A stretch of DNA of 64,000 nucleotides, from the NCBI GenBank assembly GCA_964628185.1, contig CAZVLQ010000004.1, forward strand, positions 1 to 64,000. Reading direction: 5' to 3'. The notes under the pieces were generated by a model, which saw only the letters and a list, made by a program, of their open reading frames with translations, did not search any database and was not told the origin of the DNA. The translations under genes were made by a program, and so were the position numbers. Shown piece by piece: positions 34,034-42,708 of the stretch. Source of the stretch: CAZVLQ01 sp964628185 (GTDB taxonomy: Bacteria > Pseudomonadota > Zetaproteobacteria > Mariprofundales > Mariprofundaceae). Within the stretch, counting starts at the first letter, position 1; each line of letters begins with the position of its first letter.

Positions 34034-34552
34034 ATGGCCCTTCGGCGGGGTGAAAAAGGGATATTGCTGTTGATTGCCGTCGTGGTCCTGGTCTATGCGG
34101 CAAACAGGCTGGTAAACCTGAAACAGCACCCCGTCAGCGGGGATCCCGGCATACCTTTTTACTCAACGGCATCCCCGGACCTTGCCCGGTCCGCCACCGA
34201 TATTATCCGCCGAGAGCGCTGCCGTGACTGCCACACGCTCTGGGCCGTGCGCAATATGATGCAGGCGGTACCGTCGCCGCCGCTGGACGGTATCGGCTCA
34301 CTGCGTGATGAGGCGTGGTTTTATCGCTACTTTACCGCCGGAAATCCTCAGGCTATCCTGTCATCGCGCCTGAAACCCAAATACCGTATGCCGTCGTATG
34401 CAACGCTTCCCGAGCGGGAGCGGCGCCTGCTCGCGGCGTATATGGCAAGCCTGAAGGTGAAGGACTGGTACTTGAAGGAGGTCAGAAAGACCGAGTATGA
34501 AAAGCTCACTGGTCATTCCATGGTGGACGCCGGCAAGCATTCTTCGCGGTAG
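34034..34552 (+). CDS. Membrane-anchored monoheme cytochrome c
   Basis: The 172-residue product has an N-terminal anchor (about 8-24), a haem motif CRDCH (63-67) and a likely axial methionine M119 in KYRMPSY. The periplasmic domain resembles class I cytochrome c domains of CcoP or CcoO type. It probably carries electrons to the cbb3 oxidase. The gene follows the CcoS-like gene by four bases, and its 3' end overlaps the next gene by 56 bases in another frame, an unusually long overlap that suggests coupling or a later start for the next gene. Confidence 0.75.
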   Translation: MALRRGEKGILLLIAVVVLVYAANRLVNLKQHPVSGDPGIPFYSTASPDLARSATDIIRRERCRDCHTLWAVRNMMQAVPSPPLDGIGSLRDEAWFYRYFTAGNPQAILSSRLKPKYRMPSYATLPERERRLLAAYMASLKVKDWYLKEVRKTEYEKLTGHSMVDAGKHSSR

Positions 34553-34946
34553 CCTTGCACTGGCAGCCGCCGCACTGGTGGAACATTTCGGTTTGCGCCT
34601 GCTCGGCGTGCGCATTGAGCTGTTTACCGGCCTTTCCTATTTCAGTCTGGGCTGGTTTTCAGGCCTGTTTCTGCTGTCCGGATTCGCGGGGATACTTGTT
34701 TCTTCCGTTTACGGCCTGGGGGGGAAAATTCTTGCCTATTTTCCACCGCTGCCGGTGCTCGGGCTGGATTATTATGCCTCCATGCATGCCGTGCATCTGC
34801 CGGCCGGGAGCCAACTGATGCCGCTCGGCTGGTGGGGATTTTTTGCCATTCTGGCCATTGAATCATCAGCCATTGGCGGGATGATCGGTGAAGTGATAAA
34901 CAAGCGTATCTATGGCCGGGAACGGCCACTGCCGGAGGGAAAGTAA
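34497..34946 (+). CDS. Polytopic membrane protein (unknown)
   Basis: The 149-residue product has three or four membrane helices, including YFSLGWFSGLFLLSGFAGIL and GWWGFFAILAIESSAIGGMI, with an ending NKRIYGRERPLPEGK. It contains a histidine-bearing SMHAVHLPAG loop. No family is recognised. The ATG at 34497 has GAAAG-poor context and overlaps the cytochrome gene by 56 bases. The stop overlaps the start of the SUMF1 gene by one base, so the operon continues. Confidence 0.6.
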   Translation: MKSSLVIPWWTPASILRGSLALAAAALVEHFGLRLLGVRIELFTGLSYFSLGWFSGLFLLSGFAGILVSSVYGLGGKILAYFPPLPVLGLDYYASMHAVHLPAGSQLMPLGWWGFFAILAIESSAIGGMIGEVINKRIYGRERPLPEGK

Positions 34947-36013
34947 TGGCCGGTCATGAACCTTCGTTGCGATGGAGCGCCGGAAATCTGACCCCGGAAG
35001 GACGCAGGCACAGAAAGCGTCTGCTGACGGCCACGCTGGTGACCTGTGTGGCGGGCACTTTTATTGTCGGTGCGATACACACCGTTTTTCTTGCCTCCGG
35101 CCGGGTGGAACAAATGCGCGCCCATTCCACCTATGATGCGCGCATCAAGACGGAAGTGGCCAAGCATATTCAGGCTGCCGGTGAGTTTGTGGATGAAACG
35201 ACGCGTGGCAAGGTTTCCACTTATACCGTTGCCGGGGCGGAGTCACTGCTGCGCGATGACTTGTGGAAGAAGCTTGCTCAGGAAGTGGACGTTCCCGCCG
35301 GAAATTTCATCATGGGTACGGATCGCCCGGAAAGCGATATTCAGGATCAACCGGGGCATACGGTGCATACCGGCGCCTATCGGATAGACAAGTTCCCCGT
35401 GACCAACGCCCAGTACGCCCTTTTTGTGGCGGAAACCGGTCACAGGGCGCCCGCGCACTGGAAACAGGGTGCGATACCGAAAGGTTTTGAGTTGCATCCG
35501 GTGGTGATGGTCTACTGGCAGGACGCCGCGGACTATTGCACATGGGCCGGCAAGCGCCTTCCCGGGGAGGCCGAGTGGGAAAAAGCCGCACGCGGTGTCG
35601 ATGGCAGGCGCTGGCCATGGGGCAATCATATGAACCCTAAGCTGCTGAATACCTACAACAATCACGGCCGTACGACATCCGTGCTGGCGCATCCTGAAGG
35701 GGCAAGCCCCTATGGCGCCGTGGATATGGCGGGGAATGTGGCTGAGTGGGTGGCGGATGATTTCAGGTCCTACCCCGGGAGCCATGCGCCCGCATCGATG
35801 TTTATGCCCGGGCAAAGTGATTCATACGGTACGCCCGAGCATTACAAGCCTTTACGCGGCGGATCATGGAAAAGCGATCCCTTTTCCACGGCCACCTACC
35901 ATCGAAATTATGCCCTGGCCGGAGATGCCGGGGATTTTGTCGGTTTCCGATGTGCGCATGAATTGCAGGGGAGTCGTCAGACCGGGGGGAAAGGGTATGT
36001 GCAACAACATTAG
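34946..36013 (+). CDS. Membrane-anchored SUMF1/formylglycine-generating-enzyme-fold protein lacking catalytic cysteines
   Basis: The 355-residue product has one membrane helix (about 25-50), a spacer (50-115) and a SUMF1 domain: VDVPAGNFIMGTDR, FPVTNAQYALFV, RLPGEAEWEKAARG, DMAGNVAEWVAD, PLRGGSW and FVGFRCA. The copper-binding cysteine pair of active formylglycine-generating enzyme follows GGSW; here that stretch is KSDPFSTATYHR, with no cysteine. No sulfatase gene is nearby. It is thus more likely to be a binding or structural relative used in this respiratory operon, possibly as a periplasmic oxidase chaperone. It overlaps the next gene by 17 bases. Confidence 0.8.
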   Translation: MAGHEPSLRWSAGNLTPEGRRHRKRLLTATLVTCVAGTFIVGAIHTVFLASGRVEQMRAHSTYDARIKTEVAKHIQAAGEFVDETTRGKVSTYTVAGAESLLRDDLWKKLAQEVDVPAGNFIMGTDRPESDIQDQPGHTVHTGAYRIDKFPVTNAQYALFVAETGHRAPAHWKQGAIPKGFELHPVVMVYWQDAADYCTWAGKRLPGEAEWEKAARGVDGRRWPWGNHMNPKLLNTYNNHGRTTSVLAHPEGASPYGAVDMAGNVAEWVADDFRSYPGSHAPASMFMPGQSDSYGTPEHYKPLRGGSWKSDPFSTATYHRNYALAGDAGDFVGFRCAHELQGSRQTGGKGYVQQH

Positions 36014-36281
36014 ACGGCTGACGGTATGCAGCGCCATGGCGGGAATGCTTATGCTGTTACCCGGCCATGCCCTGGCCGGAGTGCTCGGTGAATACAGCTT
36101 CCTGCATGTCACATTCGATTCGGTCTGGCATGTTTTCCTGTTTATCTTCACGCTGGTGATGGTGCCATTCGCGCTGATTATTGTACTTTCGTGGCGTTTC
36201 CGCGACAGATCGAAGGCAGGCCATGCCGGGGAAAAGCCGCCACGCAGGGATGTGGCGCGGGAGAATGGCCAGAGCGAATGA
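35997..36281 (+). CDS. 94-residue membrane protein with signal-like N-terminus
   Basis: GGGGGGAAAGG precedes the ATG. The product has a signal-like first helix (RRLTVCSAMAGMLMLLPG, then HALA-G) and a second helix (VWHVFLFIFTLVMVPFALII), then a basic tail. It might be a small oxidase-associated subunit. No family is recognised. It overlaps the SUMF1 gene and is coupled to the next gene (ATGA). Confidence 0.6.
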   Translation: MCNNIRRLTVCSAMAGMLMLLPGHALAGVLGEYSFLHVTFDSVWHVFLFIFTLVMVPFALIIVLSWRFRDRSKAGHAGEKPPRRDVARENGQSE

Positions 36282-36652
36282 AGACAGCCGGTTCCCTGTT
36301 AATGCTGTTTCTGTTTCTGCCCGCGCCTTGCCATGCGCTCATGGCGGCGGAACAGGTCGCGGTACAGCCCGAAAGTTCAATGCGGCAGGATTTGCGGGCC
36401 ATTCAGACGTTCAACAAGCTGCATGAAGACGAAACGGGCGTACTACAGGTTCAGGCGCGCAGGAAACACCAGATTCTTTTTCTCATGGGTGCCGGATTGC
36501 TGACCGGACTGCTGACAACGGCAGGACTCGGCCTTGCCATGGTGCTGGGGGGTAAACAGGTGTTTGTCTGGCATATGCTTTCCGCGGGCATCACCCTGAC
36601 CCTGGCCATTGCCCATGCGGTGACGGCCATCATCTGGTTTTTTCCCTTTTGA
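36278..36652 (+). CDS. 124-residue membrane protein (unknown)
   Basis: The product has a signal peptide (KTAGSLLMLFLFLPAPCHAL), a hydrophilic stretch with QTFNKLHEDETGVLQVQARR, and two membrane helices (QILFLMGAGLLTGLLTTAGL and FVWHMLSAGITLTLAIAHAV). The histidines in WHML and IAHAV might bind haem b, but this is only a hint. The start ATG overlaps the previous stop. It ends 49 bases before the spermidine-synthase-like gene. Confidence 0.6.
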   Translation: MKTAGSLLMLFLFLPAPCHALMAAEQVAVQPESSMRQDLRAIQTFNKLHEDETGVLQVQARRKHQILFLMGAGLLTGLLTTAGLGLAMVLGGKQVFVWHMLSAGITLTLAIAHAVTAIIWFFPF

Positions 36653-36701
36653 TAAATCAAAAAGAAAAAAGCATTCTGAAACATCTTCACCGGCCGACAG
36701 G

Positions 36702-39302
36702 GTGACAAAAGAATCCGTGACCAAAGAGCCGGTTGTGGTATGGCCGCTGTTGCTCTACGGACTGTCGGGATTCACGGCGCTGGCCTATGAAGTGCTGTGG
36801 ATGAGGCTGGTTTCCACCCTGAGCGGGGCCAGTAATTTTGGTCTGGTGGCGACACTGATCGCCTTCATGGCGGGACTGGGCCTTGGTAGCGGCCTTGGCG
36901 CCAGGCTGCGCATGGATGCCGTGCAGGCCCTGCGTCTGTTTGGCGTCATCGAAATCAGCGTGTCACTGGTTTCGCTTTTTATGCCGGATGCGGCATCGTT
37001 TCTGGAGCAGGCTTTTGAAGCCGTGGCCGGGCATCTGGGTATGGGAGGATGGATGGCCTTCCATGTTGCGGCATGCGTGCTGCTGCTGCTGCTTCCCGCC
37101 ACCGGCCTGGGCCTGACGTTTCCCGCCATGCTGCGTGCTCTGGAACAGACGAACGCCGGCGTCGCCCGCATTTACGGATACAATACGCTGGGAGGCGTGG
37201 CGGGGGCGCTTGCACCGCTGGCCCTGCTGCCATGGCTGGGCTGGGCTGTTGCCCTGCGCCTGATTGCCGGTGCGGGCCTGCTGACCGGTGCTGTCGCAAT
37301 CGCTCTTTCCAGCGCCTGGAAAAAGGCGAATACCGGCGCATACGGTGAGACTGCCGGAAGCAGGCCGGCATGGGGTGAACTGGCGGCCTATGCCGGTGTC
37401 GGTGCCGCCGCGCTGATTCTTGAGGTTGGCTGGACGCGGTTGTACAGCGCGGTTTTCATGCGAACGGAATATGTGCTGGGCGTTATTCTGGCGGTCGTAT
37501 TGCTGGGTATCGCCCTGGGAAGCCTGATTTCCAGGCGTATCGGAGCGGGAGCGCTTGGCCTCATTCCACTGGTCGCGGCCCTGGCATCCCTGTTGCCTCT
37601 CGCGCTGTTGCCGAGGATGGCAGCCTGGATGGAATCAAATCACTTTTCCAGTCTGTTCACGGCGTTGTCGCTGCAGGGGCTTGTGATGGCGGCCGTGACG
37701 ATCCTTGCAACCATGGCGCTGGGCGCATGGTTGCCGTTGATCGTTCGTCGGCAGCGTAAGGAGACAGCGGCCGCATGGCTCTATGCAGCCAACAGCCTGG
37801 GCGCTGCCGTGGGAGCACTGTCCGCCGGCTGGATACTGATACCGTGGTTCGGCAGCAATGCGGCCGTGTGTGTGGCGGCGGCAACGCTGGCGCTGTGCGG
37901 TTTGTACTGGTGTACGAGGCGCGCCCGCATCCTGATGTTGCTCGCCATGCCGGCGATTGCTTTAGCCTGGAATCCGCCAACGGTTGCACGGATGTTGCCA
38001 CATCAGTATGGCAATACCCGGGAGCTTTTCCGTTTTGAGGATGCGGTGTCCATGACGCATGTTGTGGCCCGTCCGAACGGGGTACGTATCCTGCTGAATA
38101 ATCTGCAACGCGTGGATGCATCCACCGATCCTACCGCCGTAGCCGTGCAGAAAAATCAGGGGCGCCTGCCATTGCTGTTCCATCCCGGGGCAAAAACAGC
38201 GCTGTTTCTTGGCCTTGGCACGGGCATTACCGCTTCGGTCGCGCACCAGGTCGCGGGGGTCTCGGCAACGGCTGTTGAATTGTCGGAAGGGGCGATACTG
38301 GCAGCCGGAGAATGGTTCGGGCGCTTCAATGGCGATACGCCGCAATGGCTGGATGTTCGCCATGACGACGCCCGCCGCTTTCTGAAGACCGGGACCGGGC
38401 AATATGACGTCATTGTCGGCGACCTGTTTCATCCGGACATGGCCGGCCGTGGTTTGCTGCTTTCGCTACAGCAGTTTGCCCGCGTGCGGGATCGTCTGAG
38501 TCCGACGGGCGTCTATGTGCAGTGGCTGGCGCTAAACCAGTTCGACATGACCAGCCTCAGGATCGTGCTGGCGACGTTTCACCGGATTTTCCCCCGCAAC
38601 ACGATGTTGCTGGACGGTTTCCACCTTGCCCTGGCCGGGTTTCGCGGGCCGTTGCCCCGCGCCGGGGCCATCCGGGCATGGGCGCGAAAGCATGGAAATT
38701 CCCTGACCGGGGGTGAGGGTTGGCAGACATGGCTGGGGCGTGACCTGGGTCCGATCCCCGATCTTGATACGTCCGTGCAGGACGAATGGGCCCCGGTGGT
38801 GGAATTCCGGCTTGCCCGGGCGCGGGTGGAGGGCCGACTGGACGTGGCGGCTATTCTCGACTGGTTGCTGCATGTTCGCCCGAAGCCCGAGTTCCTGTTG
38901 CACCGCTGGCATGTGGCTGCCGAAGATGCGGGCGCCGTGGCGGGCGCCGCCCTGGCCACGGATGCCATGATGCATGCGTGGGAGGCGATGTTTTCCGGCA
39001 GGTCGCGCAGCGTACCGCAATTTCTGCGTCTGGCGTATGAAGCCAATACGCATGATCGCTGGGCCGGCTTTGCCCTGGCCGACGCCATGGTGCGACGTCT
39101 TGAGCGTGTTTCATTAAGCCGTGCGCAAATGGAGAAGGGCTGGCGGCGGGTTCTTTCCGTCAGGCCCGATCATGTTCCGGCGCTGCGTGCCCTCTGGCAT
39201 CTGCTGCGTGCGCATGGTGACCGGCGTCAGGCCGCCGGACTGCTGATACGCCTGCGAAAGCTGGCGCCCCTTGACCCGGAAGTGCTGACGGCCCAGCATT
39301 AA
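36702..39302 (+). CDS. Membrane-embedded spermidine synthase-like protein (MFS/speE fusion) with C-terminal repeats
   Basis: The 866-residue product starts with about 12-14 membrane helices (FTALAYEVLWMRLVSTLSG is the typical start of these fusions). A methyltransferase-fold spermidine synthase domain (about 430-650) has LGLGTGITASVA as its SAM-like motif, and VIVGDLFHPDMAG is in the active-site region. A helical TPR-like tail follows (about 730-866). Such fusions are widespread; aminopropyl transfer has not been shown for most. The start is GTG. It sits in the respiratory island between a small membrane protein and ccoG, which gives no clear functional hint. Confidence 0.8.
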   Translation: MTKESVTKEPVVVWPLLLYGLSGFTALAYEVLWMRLVSTLSGASNFGLVATLIAFMAGLGLGSGLGARLRMDAVQALRLFGVIEISVSLVSLFMPDAASFLEQAFEAVAGHLGMGGWMAFHVAACVLLLLLPATGLGLTFPAMLRALEQTNAGVARIYGYNTLGGVAGALAPLALLPWLGWAVALRLIAGAGLLTGAVAIALSSAWKKANTGAYGETAGSRPAWGELAAYAGVGAAALILEVGWTRLYSAVFMRTEYVLGVILAVVLLGIALGSLISRRIGAGALGLIPLVAALASLLPLALLPRMAAWMESNHFSSLFTALSLQGLVMAAVTILATMALGAWLPLIVRRQRKETAAAWLYAANSLGAAVGALSAGWILIPWFGSNAAVCVAAATLALCGLYWCTRRARILMLLAMPAIALAWNPPTVARMLPHQYGNTRELFRFEDAVSMTHVVARPNGVRILLNNLQRVDASTDPTAVAVQKNQGRLPLLFHPGAKTALFLGLGTGITASVAHQVAGVSATAVELSEGAILAAGEWFGRFNGDTPQWLDVRHDDARRFLKTGTGQYDVIVGDLFHPDMAGRGLLLSLQQFARVRDRLSPTGVYVQWLALNQFDMTSLRIVLATFHRIFPRNTMLLDGFHLALAGFRGPLPRAGAIRAWARKHGNSLTGGEGWQTWLGRDLGPIPDLDTSVQDEWAPVVEFRLARARVEGRLDVAAILDWLLHVRPKPEFLLHRWHVAAEDAGAVAGAALATDAMMHAWEAMFSGRSRSVPQFLRLAYEANTHDRWAGFALADAMVRRLERVSLSRAQMEKGWRRVLSVRPDHVPALRALWHLLRAHGDRRQAAGLLIRLRKLAPLDPEVLTAQH

Positions 39303-39324
39303 CCGTGAGGATTACCGGCCAGAC

Positions 39325-40626
39325 ATGCGACAGCAGGTTATGAACATTGATTCTCCCGTCGACAGGCAGGCGGGGAGGCGTCGGCCGGAACGCCTGCATA
39401 TGTTGCGGCGTTTCACCCAGCTGGCCTTTCTTTTACTGTTGATTCTCGCCCCGATCATGGGGCTGTTCCGAATTGATATCCTGACCGGGGCCTTTGTGAT
39501 CGGCGGCTACCAGGTGTGGTTCTCCGATTTCGCCATTGTGATCGGTCTCTGGTTCTTCGCGGCCAGCGTGCTGGTGCTGACCTATTCGTGGTTTGGTGCG
39601 GTATTCTGCGGCTGGATGTGCCCGCAGGGACTGCTGTCGGAACTCGGAACGGGTTTAATGCATCGCCTGCTTGGCCGTAAGGCAGGACTTTCCGTGGATG
39701 GACGGCCCGTGCAGGTGGCGGCCAGAAAACAGGGGGCATCGAACTGGATCAGGCTTTGCATTGTCTTTCTGGCCGGGGGGATGCTGTTTGCCATGGTGCC
39801 GCTTCTCTATTTTTACCCGCCACGGGCTGTCTGGCATTTTGTCACATTCCGGCACGATGCCGGCATGCCTGTTTCCATTTACTGGATTTACTTTGTTTTT
39901 GTCGTGGTCATGCTGATCGATATCGTCTTTATCCGCCATCTGATGTGCCGTTATTTTTGTATTTACCGTGTCTGGCAGCATTCCTTCAAGACCTCACGGA
40001 CCATGCGTATCGGTTACGACCGGACCCGCGCGGATGAATGCGTGAAATGCGGTTATTGCGCCGCAGCGTGCGCGGTTGAGCTGGATCCAAGACATACGGA
40101 GGTCTATTCGGGCTGTACTGCCTGTGGTGAATGCATCGTGGCCTGCGAGCGTCTGCACGAGGACAGGGATAGCGGGGGCCTGCTTTCCTATATCTTTCCC
40201 GGAAAAGATGAATCACCGTCCCACATGGCGGGTATGGCGGGACGTCTGAAGGGCGTGCTTCCCTTTATGGCGGCCGGAGCGGTCCTGCTTGTGTTCGGCG
40301 TGGCGTATTACAGTCCCTATCATATCAGCGTGGGCAATATCGGCGCCCGCCATACAGGCATGGATGCTTATGTCGTGCACGTGGCCAACAAGCGCTATCG
40401 TCCGGCAACATTGCATATTGCGGTTCGGGGACTTGCAGTGAAACAGTATAATCTGCAGCGGAATGCCGTACATTTTGATTCGGCGGGCATGACGAATGTC
40501 TCGCTGTATTTGCATGCGGATGCTATCGGGCACGGGCTGCACCGGTTTGTTGTTCGAATCATGAGCGATGATGGCTGGAAGCAGGACTTTCCCGTTCAAT
40601 ATTACAGTGTTGGAGATACCGGATGA
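39325..40626 (+). CDS. ccoG: cbb3 oxidase accessory ferredoxin CcoG (FixG)
   Basis: The 433-residue product has four or five membrane helices, a CGWMCPQG motif (95-102), and two [4Fe-4S] ferredoxin motifs (CVKCGYCAAACAVEL and CTACGECIVACERLH, about 238-275). The C-terminal immunoglobulin-like FixG domain follows another helix (about 315-433). CcoG reduces copper for insertion into cbb3 oxidases. It is normally beside CcoH, CcoI and CcoS; here no CcoI copper ATPase is in the window. The stop overlaps the next start (ATGA). Confidence 0.9.
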   Translation: MRQQVMNIDSPVDRQAGRRRPERLHMLRRFTQLAFLLLLILAPIMGLFRIDILTGAFVIGGYQVWFSDFAIVIGLWFFAASVLVLTYSWFGAVFCGWMCPQGLLSELGTGLMHRLLGRKAGLSVDGRPVQVAARKQGASNWIRLCIVFLAGGMLFAMVPLLYFYPPRAVWHFVTFRHDAGMPVSIYWIYFVFVVVMLIDIVFIRHLMCRYFCIYRVWQHSFKTSRTMRIGYDRTRADECVKCGYCAAACAVELDPRHTEVYSGCTACGECIVACERLHEDRDSGGLLSYIFPGKDESPSHMAGMAGRLKGVLPFMAAGAVLLVFGVAYYSPYHISVGNIGARHTGMDAYVVHVANKRYRPATLHIAVRGLAVKQYNLQRNAVHFDSAGMTNVSLYLHADAIGHGLHRFVVRIMSDDGWKQDFPVQYYSVGDTG

Positions 40627-41039
40627 GCGAAGGCAGGCAGCATACGAATACCCGCGATCTTTCCGCGGAAGAGCAGAAACGGGAGATGGACGCCCACTAC
40701 GGCTATGCCTCCGATGAAGAACGCCGCCTCAAGCGGGGGCTGGAAAACTGGGAGATGGTGGATGCGATTCCCACGGCCCAGAAGCCGATTCCCAGATGGT
40801 TTATCGCGGTAATTATTGCCGTAATCTTTGTTTCCATCAGTCTGAGTTTCCCGTTCTTTGGAAGGCGTGCCGGCATGGCGTTCAACTGGTCGCACTGGAG
40901 CATCGGCATTATTGCCGCCGTGGTATGGATTGTGGCCGGAAGCATATTTATTTATTTTATGACCCGCCTGTATGGATCCAGGCTTGGCGGGCGCCTGGAC
41001 AACGACCCGGAAAAAGATGATACGGATCAGGGGGGGTGA
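40623..41039 (+). CDS. Two-helix membrane protein after ccoG (unknown)
   Basis: The 138-residue product has a charged N-terminus (SAEEQKREMDAHYGYASDEE), two membrane helices (RWFIAVIIAVIFVSISLSFP and WSIGIIAAVVWIVAGSIFIY) and an acidic tail. Its place next to ccoG is that of CcoH, but CcoH has a single helix and a periplasmic domain; the resemblance is positional only. A loose likeness to the 32191 protein (helix ending in F-P-x-x-G-x-R) is visible. It overlaps the next gene by 23 bases. Confidence 0.6.
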   Translation: MSEGRQHTNTRDLSAEEQKREMDAHYGYASDEERRLKRGLENWEMVDAIPTAQKPIPRWFIAVIIAVIFVSISLSFPFFGRRAGMAFNWSHWSIGIIAAVVWIVAGSIFIYFMTRLYGSRLGGRLDNDPEKDDTDQGG

Positions 41040-41316
41040 GGCGCTTGTACTCTGCCTGCTTCTTGCCGGTTGTGGCGGCGCTTCCCGCACGGATGAATCC
41101 ACGGCAACGCGGGTGGATTCCCGGGAAGACACCGTGCTAACGCGGTATTGTTCACGTTGCCATGTCCCCCCGTCTCCGCGGTTGCATTCCCGTCGTGCGT
41201 GGACGGGCGTGGTGCTGCGCATGAACCGGCACCGTCTGGACGCCGGACTTCCGGCTTTATCGGAAGCGGAACGACACGAAATTCTGGCGTATCTTCGTGC
41301 CAACGCAAAGTTGTAA
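41017..41316 (+). CDS. Small monoheme cytochrome c lipoprotein
   Basis: The 99-residue product has a lipobox LLAGC (C19), a haem motif CSRCH (45-49) and a helical C-terminus with SEAERHEILAYLRAN, as in class I cytochromes. M69 (VVLRMNRH) may be the distal ligand. It would be anchored to a membrane and face the periplasm. I chose ATG at 41017 so that the lipobox falls at a normal distance. It overlaps the preceding gene and precedes a FixH-like lipoprotein. Confidence 0.7.
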   Translation: MIRIRGGEALVLCLLLAGCGGASRTDESTATRVDSREDTVLTRYCSRCHVPPSPRLHSRRAWTGVVLRMNRHRLDAGLPALSEAERHEILAYLRANAKL

Positions 41317-41340
41317 CCGTCCATCTCCCCGGCCGGTTTT

Positions 41341-41796
41341 ATGAGCGTACGGCAGGAAATAACAAACGTTTATTCGCTCTCCCGAGACGGGTGTCCATTT
41401 GCGGCCCGCATGCTCGCTGGCTGTGGATTGGCGCTGTGTCTGTTCTTGACGGCCTGCGCCAGTGACAGCACGCCTTTTTTCCAGGCCAGACAATGGGGTG
41501 AATGGAAAATTCGTCTGGAGACCCGGCCGCACCCGGTGCAGACCGGGCATAACGAGTTTCTTCTCCATGTTCAGGGGCCGCCGGGGCACCGGCTGCCCGG
41601 CGGCATGATCGTGCGTTATCGCCTGCATCCGGATGCTGAATGGATCCAGGCCATGCCGGATGGTATGAGCGATGTTTTCCGGCGCGCCCTGACGGTATCC
41701 GGAATTCCCCGTGCAATCCTGTATGTCCATCTAACGTACCAGGGAAAGGAAACCGAGCTGCGGTTCCCGCTTTCCGGGCAGGGTGGTCATTCATGA
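41341..41796 (+). CDS. FixH/YtkA-like periplasmic lipoprotein (tentative)
   Basis: The 151-residue product has an N-terminal hydrophobic stretch ending in a lipobox LTAC (about C39). A beta-rich domain follows (WKIRLETRPHPVQTGHNEFL, then RYRLHPDAEW and GIPRAILYVHLTYQG). This arrangement resembles FixH/YtkA domains linked to copper handling in oxidase assembly. Histidines and methionines (MPDGMSDVF) could bind copper. A start at the second methionine (41410) would give a shorter, more normal signal. It is coupled to the next cytochrome gene (ATGA). Confidence 0.55.
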   Translation: MSVRQEITNVYSLSRDGCPFAARMLAGCGLALCLFLTACASDSTPFFQARQWGEWKIRLETRPHPVQTGHNEFLLHVQGPPGHRLPGGMIVRYRLHPDAEWIQAMPDGMSDVFRRALTVSGIPRAILYVHLTYQGKETELRFPLSGQGGHS

Positions 41797-42146
41797 GCCG
41801 CTTTACCGGGCTGTTGGCGATTTTCATGCTGGCGTATCCGGTTTTCGGCACTGCCCATGCAGGTGGTGATCCGGCCAGGGGATGGGTGGTGGCCAAGGTG
41901 CGTTGCCAGCCCTGCCATTTCCTCAATCAGAAGAAACGGAAACTGGGGCCGGGGCTGCTGGGGGTTTACGGCCGGGCGCCTGCCATTTCCGGCGTTCCCT
42001 TTGCCCGCTGGGATGCGCGTGCGCTGGATGCCTGGCTTTCAAATCCCAGAAAGGTCAAGTCCAATACAACCATGCTTATGCCGCCCCTGCAGGCGCGTGA
42101 TCGCGCCGATGTTATCGCCTGGCTACGGCAGGTAAGCCGCAGGTAA
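41793..42146 (+). CDS. Soluble periplasmic monoheme cytochrome c
   Basis: The 117-residue product has a cleavable signal peptide (ending AHA-G near residue 23), a haem motif CQPCH (38-42), RKLGPGLLGVYGRAPAISG (cytochrome c2/c-like region) and a possible axial methionine in TMLMPPL. It is the only simple soluble monoheme cytochrome in the island and is a candidate electron shuttle. It ends the plus-strand operon; the next two genes converge on it. TAACCCG and CGGGTTA around 42142-42190 might form a weak shared terminator. Confidence 0.75.
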   Translation: MSRFTGLLAIFMLAYPVFGTAHAGGDPARGWVVAKVRCQPCHFLNQKKRKLGPGLLGVYGRAPAISGVPFARWDARALDAWLSNPRKVKSNTTMLMPPLQARDRADVIAWLRQVSRR

Positions 42147-42171
42147 CCCGGCCCGCAATTACGCGAATCCT

Positions 42172-42708
42172 TCATGCAATATGCGGGTTAGGCTGCTGTT
42201 TTTTCAGTCGTTGCTTCAGTTTTTCGCTGGGCGTCCAGTGTCTGAGCAGCATAATCAGGCCACCTCCCCTGCCGTCGGCGCATGCGGGACAAGTTAAATA
42301 GGCCAGGTAGATTTCCCTGGGCATATGCCCGCTTTTCACAAGTTCAGTTTGCATCCGGCGTATCAGGGGACGAAGGCCGCCAACATCGCCATGATGCAGG
42401 GCGACGCGCAAACGGAATGGATTCGGCATGCGATGCACGCGCCGCGCCGGGCATGCCTGATCCTCGAGCAGACGGATGTGGCTGCCCCGGAAAGCGGCGG
42501 ATCGTGTCAGTGCGAACCCCGGCCAGCGCTCCTTTAATTCGAGCATGGCAATACTGTCATTCTGGCGCTGGCGGTACAGATCAAAAGCGACGGGCAAATG
42601 CATGAACATCGGGGCCGGTTGCTCATGGACCAGCCAGCCGCCGATATTGACATCCTGGCCGTTCCAGTCAGGGAACTCTTCCGGACAACCGCAGGGAAGC
42701 GCCATCAT
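42172..42708 (-). CDS. Conserved hypothetical protein with CxC and CxxC motifs
   Basis: The 178-residue soluble product begins MMALPCGCPEEFPDWNGQDV and later has HLPVAFDLYRQR, then ELKERWPGFALTR, RLRVALHHGDVGGL and YLTCPACADGRGGG. The CxC plus CxxC cysteines could bind a metal. The pattern looks well conserved but I do not know the family's function. It directly follows the half-CcoN gene (no gap), and both read against the cytochrome genes, so the pair is a separate operon, perhaps for NO or O2 handling. Confidence 0.6.
   Translation of the reverse strand: MMALPCGCPEEFPDWNGQDVNIGGWLVHEQPAPMFMHLPVAFDLYRQRQNDSIAMLELKERWPGFALTRSAAFRGSHIRLLEDQACPARRVHRMPNPFRLRVALHHGDVGGLRPLIRRMQTELVKSGHMPREIYLAYLTCPACADGRGGGLIMLLRHWTPSEKLKQRLKKQQPNPHIA

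Noticed and set aside
34946..36013. Active formylglycine-generating enzyme for a sulfatase
   Set aside because: The copper-binding cysteines after GGSW are absent and no sulfatase gene is in the window.
42142..42190. Bidirectional terminator between converging genes
   Set aside because: The TAACCCG/CGGGTTA arms are short, the loop is long and there is no T-run; noted only as a weak possibility.
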